From JABDJX01 sp039942715 (GTDB lineage Bacteria > Pseudomonadota > Alphaproteobacteria > Rhodobacterales > Rhodobacteraceae), in contig JBDVBY010000013.1 of NCBI GenBank assembly GCA_039942715.1, positions 1 to 64,000 of the forward strand: DNA of 64,000 nucleotides, written 5' to 3'. A model generated the notes under the pieces. That model saw only the letters and a program-made list of their open reading frames with translations, was not told the origin of the DNA and did not search any database. The position numbers were made by a program, and so were the translations under genes. Below, one piece after another: positions 60,922 to 64,000 of this stretch (within the stretch, counting starts at the first letter, position 1; every line of letters begins with the position of its first letter).

Positions 60922-63443
60922 GCCTTGGCGTCGCCGCCCGCATTGCACGGCGTGAACTTCGCGGCGGCTTGAGTGGGTTCCGCGTCTTTCTCGCCTGTTT
61001 GATCATTGGTGTGGCGGCGATTGCCGCTGTGGGAAGTGTGCGCGAGTCGATCCGATTAGGGCTACAGCAAGAAGGATCGACCTTGCTTGGTGGTGATGCG
61101 GAACTTGAGCTGACCTATCGGTTCGCGTCAGAGGGAGAACGCGCTTGGATCGCGAATAACTCTCTGGAATCCAGCGAACTTGTCGATTTTCGTTCTATGG
61201 CAGTCTTTGGCACCGGCGATGTCGCCGAGCGATCATTGACCCAAGTTAAGGGCGTCGATAGCGCTTATCCACTTTTGGGCGAGGTTGTCCTAGAACCCGC
61301 AATGCCGCTTGATACTGCTTTGGCAGGCCAAGAGGATGCGCCCGGAGCGGTGCTTGATCCGGTGTTGATTGAGCGCTTGGGCATGCGTGTCGGAGACCGC
61401 TTTAACCTAGGCGCGACCGAGTTTGTGATCATGGCGGCACTGATCCGCGAACCTGATGCAGCAGGAGGTTTCAATTTTGGTCCGCGCAGCATTGTGCGCA
61501 CTGTTGATTTGGCAGACAGCGGATTGCTGCAGCCGGGCACCCTGTTTGAAACAGAATATAAGCTTTTGCTGCCTGAAGACGCTGATCTTGATGCGCTTGA
61601 AGTTGATGTGGAGAGTGAATTCACAGGGGCAAGATGGCGCGACCGTCGCAATGGAACGCCCGGCGTGTCGCGGTTTGTGGATCGCTTAGGATCGTTTCTG
61701 GTGCTTGTTGGGCTGGCCGGTTTGGCAGTCGGTGGCGTTGGGATTTCTGCGGCTGTGACAGCTTACCTTGATCGAAAGACCGAGGTAATTGCGACGCTGA
61801 AAACACTTGGCGCAGACAGCCGTACGATCTTTCAGACCTACTTTATCCAAATCGGGGTACTGACCCTCTTTGGCCTCTTAGTCGGTCTTACCCTTGGTGC
61901 CATTATCCCGCTGCTTATAGCCCCGATATTAGAGGCACGCTTACCAGTTCCTGCCGCCTTTGGAGTGCATGTTGGCCCGCTCTTTGAAGCGGCACTATAT
62001 GGTGCACTGGCTGCTTTGATTTTCACCCTTTGGCCGCTTGCGCGCGTCGAGGAAGTGCGCGCCGCGACTCTGTTCCGCGACGGTGGAGGTCCAGGACGCG
62101 GCGTTCCCAGCTGGTTTTGGGTCGGCGTAACGGCTGGATTGTTTGCCATTCTTGTCGCTAGTGCTGCGGCTCTTTCAGGGCTTTGGCAATTGACGCTTGG
62201 AGCGGCAGCTGGGCTGTTGGTTGCCTTTGTGCTGCTGGTACTGGCGGCCTCAGGCGTGCGCAAACTGGCGCGCCGTATTGCGCGCACAAAATTGATGCGC
62301 GGCCGGTCTGCCAGCCGTCTTGCGCTTGGCTCTGTTGGCGGGCCAAGCGGAGAAGCGACGTCAGTTGTCTTGTCGCTGGGCCTTGGCCTGACAGTCTTGG
62401 CTGCCGTCGGGCAAATTGATGCGAACCTGAAAAACGCAATCGCCAACGATTTGCCAGACCGCGCGCCGTCCTTTTTTATGGTCGATATCCAACCTGATCA
62501 GATTGACGGGTTTCTTGATCGCTTAAACGGCAACCCTGCAGTCACAGGGGTAGAAAGCGCGCCGATGTTGCGCGGTTTCGTAACGCAGATCAACGGCCAG
62601 CCCGCGAATGAGGTTGCAGGCGACCATTGGGTTTTGCGAGGTGACCGAGGCATAACCTATGCCCTTAACCCACCTGAAGGCACGAAAATTACCTCTGGCA
62701 CATGGTGGAACCCCGACGACCAGGGAGAGCCACAGATCAGCTTCGCAACAGAAGAGGGCGAAGAGTTGGGCCTGAGCCTTGGTGACCAGATCACTGTCAA
62801 CATCCTTGGCCGCGACATCACAGCGACGATCACCAGCTTTCGCGAGGTCGATTTTTCGACTGCGGGCATCGGCTTTATTATGACGATGAACCCTGCGGCA
62901 CTAGCTGGTGCGCCGCACAGCTTCATATCTACCGTCTATACCGAAAACGCAGCCGAAGCGTCGATTTTGCGAGATATGTCGCAAACCTATCCCAACATCA
63001 CCTCGATCCGTGTCAAAGATGCAATTGAGAGGTTTACGACGATCTTGGCAGGCATTGCTGCTGCAGTGACCTACGGCGCCCTTGCGACGCTGATCACAGG
63101 CGGTATCGTTTTGATCGGTGCCGCCGCTGCTGGAGTGCACGCGCGGACCTATGAAGCGGCAGTTTTGAAAACAATCGGGGCATCTCGCAAAACAGTGCTT
63201 CAAAGCTTTGCGCTGCGCTCGGCAATTCTTGGCGCGGCAGCGGGACTTGTAGCAATCTTTGCAGGTGGCTTGGCAGGTTGGGGTGTTATGACATTTGTGA
63301 TGGAGACGGATTACACCTTCGAGCCTGTTTCCGCAGTTTTGATTGTCACCGGCGGTGTGCTGGCAACGCTTTTGGCAGGACTAGCATTTGCGTGGGGCCC
63401 ACTTGCAGCTCGACCAGCGCGCGTCCTAAGAGCGCGTGAATAG
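60918..63443 (+). CDS. FtsX-like ABC transporter permease (YbbP-like)
   Basis: 841 residues. An N-terminal helix (~20-40, FLACLIIGVAAIAAVGSV) is followed by a periplasmic domain, then multiple helices in two FtsX-type permease domains (~260-430 and ~700-841), with a second large periplasmic domain between (~500-680). This is the YbbP-like long architecture. Works with the upstream ATPase; likely acts on envelope lipids or lipoproteins (inference). Ends at 63443 without a clear terminator. Confidence 0.92.
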   Translation: MSLGVAARIARRELRGGLSGFRVFLACLIIGVAAIAAVGSVRESIRLGLQQEGSTLLGGDAELELTYRFASEGERAWIANNSLESSELVDFRSMAVFGTGDVAERSLTQVKGVDSAYPLLGEVVLEPAMPLDTALAGQEDAPGAVLDPVLIERLGMRVGDRFNLGATEFVIMAALIREPDAAGGFNFGPRSIVRTVDLADSGLLQPGTLFETEYKLLLPEDADLDALEVDVESEFTGARWRDRRNGTPGVSRFVDRLGSFLVLVGLAGLAVGGVGISAAVTAYLDRKTEVIATLKTLGADSRTIFQTYFIQIGVLTLFGLLVGLTLGAIIPLLIAPILEARLPVPAAFGVHVGPLFEAALYGALAALIFTLWPLARVEEVRAATLFRDGGGPGRGVPSWFWVGVTAGLFAILVASAAALSGLWQLTLGAAAGLLVAFVLLVLAASGVRKLARRIARTKLMRGRSASRLALGSVGGPSGEATSVVLSLGLGLTVLAAVGQIDANLKNAIANDLPDRAPSFFMVDIQPDQIDGFLDRLNGNPAVTGVESAPMLRGFVTQINGQPANEVAGDHWVLRGDRGITYALNPPEGTKITSGTWWNPDDQGEPQISFATEEGEELGLSLGDQITVNILGRDITATITSFREVDFSTAGIGFIMTMNPAALAGAPHSFISTVYTENAAEASILRDMSQTYPNITSIRVKDAIERFTTILAGIAAAVTYGALATLITGGIVLIGAAAAGVHARTYEAAVLKTIGASRKTVLQSFALRSAILGAAAGLVAIFAGGLAGWGVMTFVMETDYTFEPVSAVLIVTGGVLATLLAGLAFAWGPLAARPARVLRARE

Positions 63444-63602
63444 ACTTGTATGCGACATTGGCATCACCCAAGTCTTGGAATAGGGGCTGTGCGCGTAAGC
63501 AGTGAGAGACGCCGGGCATAATTTTGAACCAATGAAAAGCAGGGCTGGACAATCGGACCCTGAGTGTCGAGCATTGAGGCTATCCATCTGGGAGTGATTG
63601 CT

Positions 63603-64000
63603 ATGAAAATCTTGATGACCACCGCCGTTTTGCTTGCAACAACTACAGGCGCGTTCGCTCAATGCGCCAGCGGCTTGACGATGACCGAAGACACATTGAC
63701 CATCGCAACAGGCAACCCGGCCTATTTCCCTTGGGTCATTGATGACGCGCCGGAATCCAAGCAAGGGTTTGAGGCAGCTGTCGCCTACGCCGTGGCAGAG
63801 AAAATGGGGTTCACAGAGGATCAAGTAACATGGGTTCGATCCTCGTTTGATCAGGCCATTCAGCCAGGCGCGAAGGATTTTGATGTCAATCTTCAACAAT
63901 TTTCGATCACTGAAGAGCGTGATGAAATCGTAGATTTTTCAGTGCCTTACTACTCAGCCGCGATGGCAGTGGTCACACGCCAGCCAGTTGTCGACGGCGG
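63603..64000 (+). CDS. ABC transporter substrate-binding protein, family 3 (5' part)
   Basis: Read from ATG 63603 to the edge (132 codons; the end is outside). A signal peptide (KILMTTAVLLATTTGAFA, cleavage near AFA-Q) is followed by LTIATGNPAYFPWVIDDA, KQGFEAAVAYAVAEKMGF and SITEERDEIVDFSVPYY, the pattern of family 3 periplasmic binding proteins for amino acids and similar polar solutes. The 160 bases before it hold no gene. Partner permease genes would be to the right. Confidence 0.87.
   Translation, partial: MKILMTTAVLLATTTGAFAQCASGLTMTEDTLTIATGNPAYFPWVIDDAPESKQGFEAAVAYAVAEKMGFTEDQVTWVRSSFDQAIQPGAKDFDVNLQQFSITEERDEIVDFSVPYYSAAMAVVTRQPVVDG

Noticed and set aside
1..64000. tRNA or rRNA genes, CRISPR arrays, insertion sequences, prophage
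   Set aside because: No T-loop-like GGTTCGAATCC box in a cloverleaf setting, no regularly spaced repeats, and no transposase, integrase or phage structural gene could be seen in any gap or frame.

Overview
The window is chromosomal DNA from an alphaproteobacterium of the family Rhodobacteraceae, most likely the marine Roseobacter group. The evidence is the gene content and order: ubiB-ubiE / mutM-ech-rpsT-dnaA-dnaN-recF ... gyrB, acpS-lepB-rnc-era-DUF1491, an ALDH16-type two-domain aldehyde dehydrogenase beside deoC, a methylsuccinyl-CoA dehydrogenase, eukaryote-like NADP isocitrate dehydrogenase, and Roseobacter-type MotB/FlgE/FlgD sequences. GC content is moderate and coding density is high, with many 1- or 4-base start/stop overlaps. 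I see no rRNA, tRNA, CRISPR array, insertion sequence or prophage.

Layout. 1-9 kb: end of an EF-hand protein, a small membrane protein, then deoC with ALDH16, an alpha/beta-hydrolase-OsmC fusion, icd, an asparagine-synthetase-like ATP-pyrophosphatase protein and pncA. 9-14 kb: trhO and a tight five-gene cassette of two zinc-ribbon DUF4178 proteins, a 52-residue membrane peptide, a DUF350 protein and a membrane-embedded spermidine-synthase-like enzyme. 14-28.6 kb: the replication-gene neighbourhood (gyrB, recF, dnaN, dnaA, rpsT) with VOC, nucleotidyltransferase, LysE and rhodanese genes between its members, then ech, mutM, ubiE and ubiB.

28.6-30.3 kb holds what looks like the scar of a lost flagellar cluster: an intact motB, the first ~55 codons of flgE, and directly abutting, out of frame, the last ~168 codons of flgD. 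30.4-38.3 kb: a sugar-acid dehydratase, a 535-base AT-rich spacer, a 1565-residue calcium-binding RTX/LamG protein containing an internal duplication, and a stand-alone receiver-domain protein. 38.4-45 kb: mcd (ethylmalonyl-CoA pathway), a TauE/SafE exporter, a FAD oxidoreductase with a uronate-dehydrogenase-like gene, and ppaC with a HAD hydrolase.

45-54 kb: two tandem five-codon mini-ORFs with strong ribosome sites, a 59-residue basic protein, a DUF2161 nuclease-like gene overlapping recO, then a co-directional run of cupin, amine oxidase, FAH-family, aroQ and flavin-binding genes, followed by a DUF2238 membrane protein, an EEP-family phosphatase and pncB. 54-64 kb: a lipoprotein, acpS-lepB-rnc-isochorismatase-era-hypothetical-DUF1491 (recO displaced 12 kb away), an exported protein, the tesA / ABC ATPase / FtsX-like permease trio, and the 5' part of an ABC substrate-binding protein.

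How the genes work together. Core functions are replication and repair (dnaA, dnaN, recF, gyrB, mutM, recO), ubiquinone synthesis (ubiE, ubiB), NAD salvage (pncA, pncB), protein export and lipid-carrier activation (lepB, acpS), and RNA processing (rnc, era, trhO). Accessory functions are deoxyribose and acetaldehyde catabolism, sugar-acid oxidation and a probable secreted adhesin. The least understood unit is the DUF4178/DUF350/aminopropyltransferase cassette. The most informative historical signal is the flagellar deletion scar. All functional calls rest on reading motifs by eye; no database search was run.
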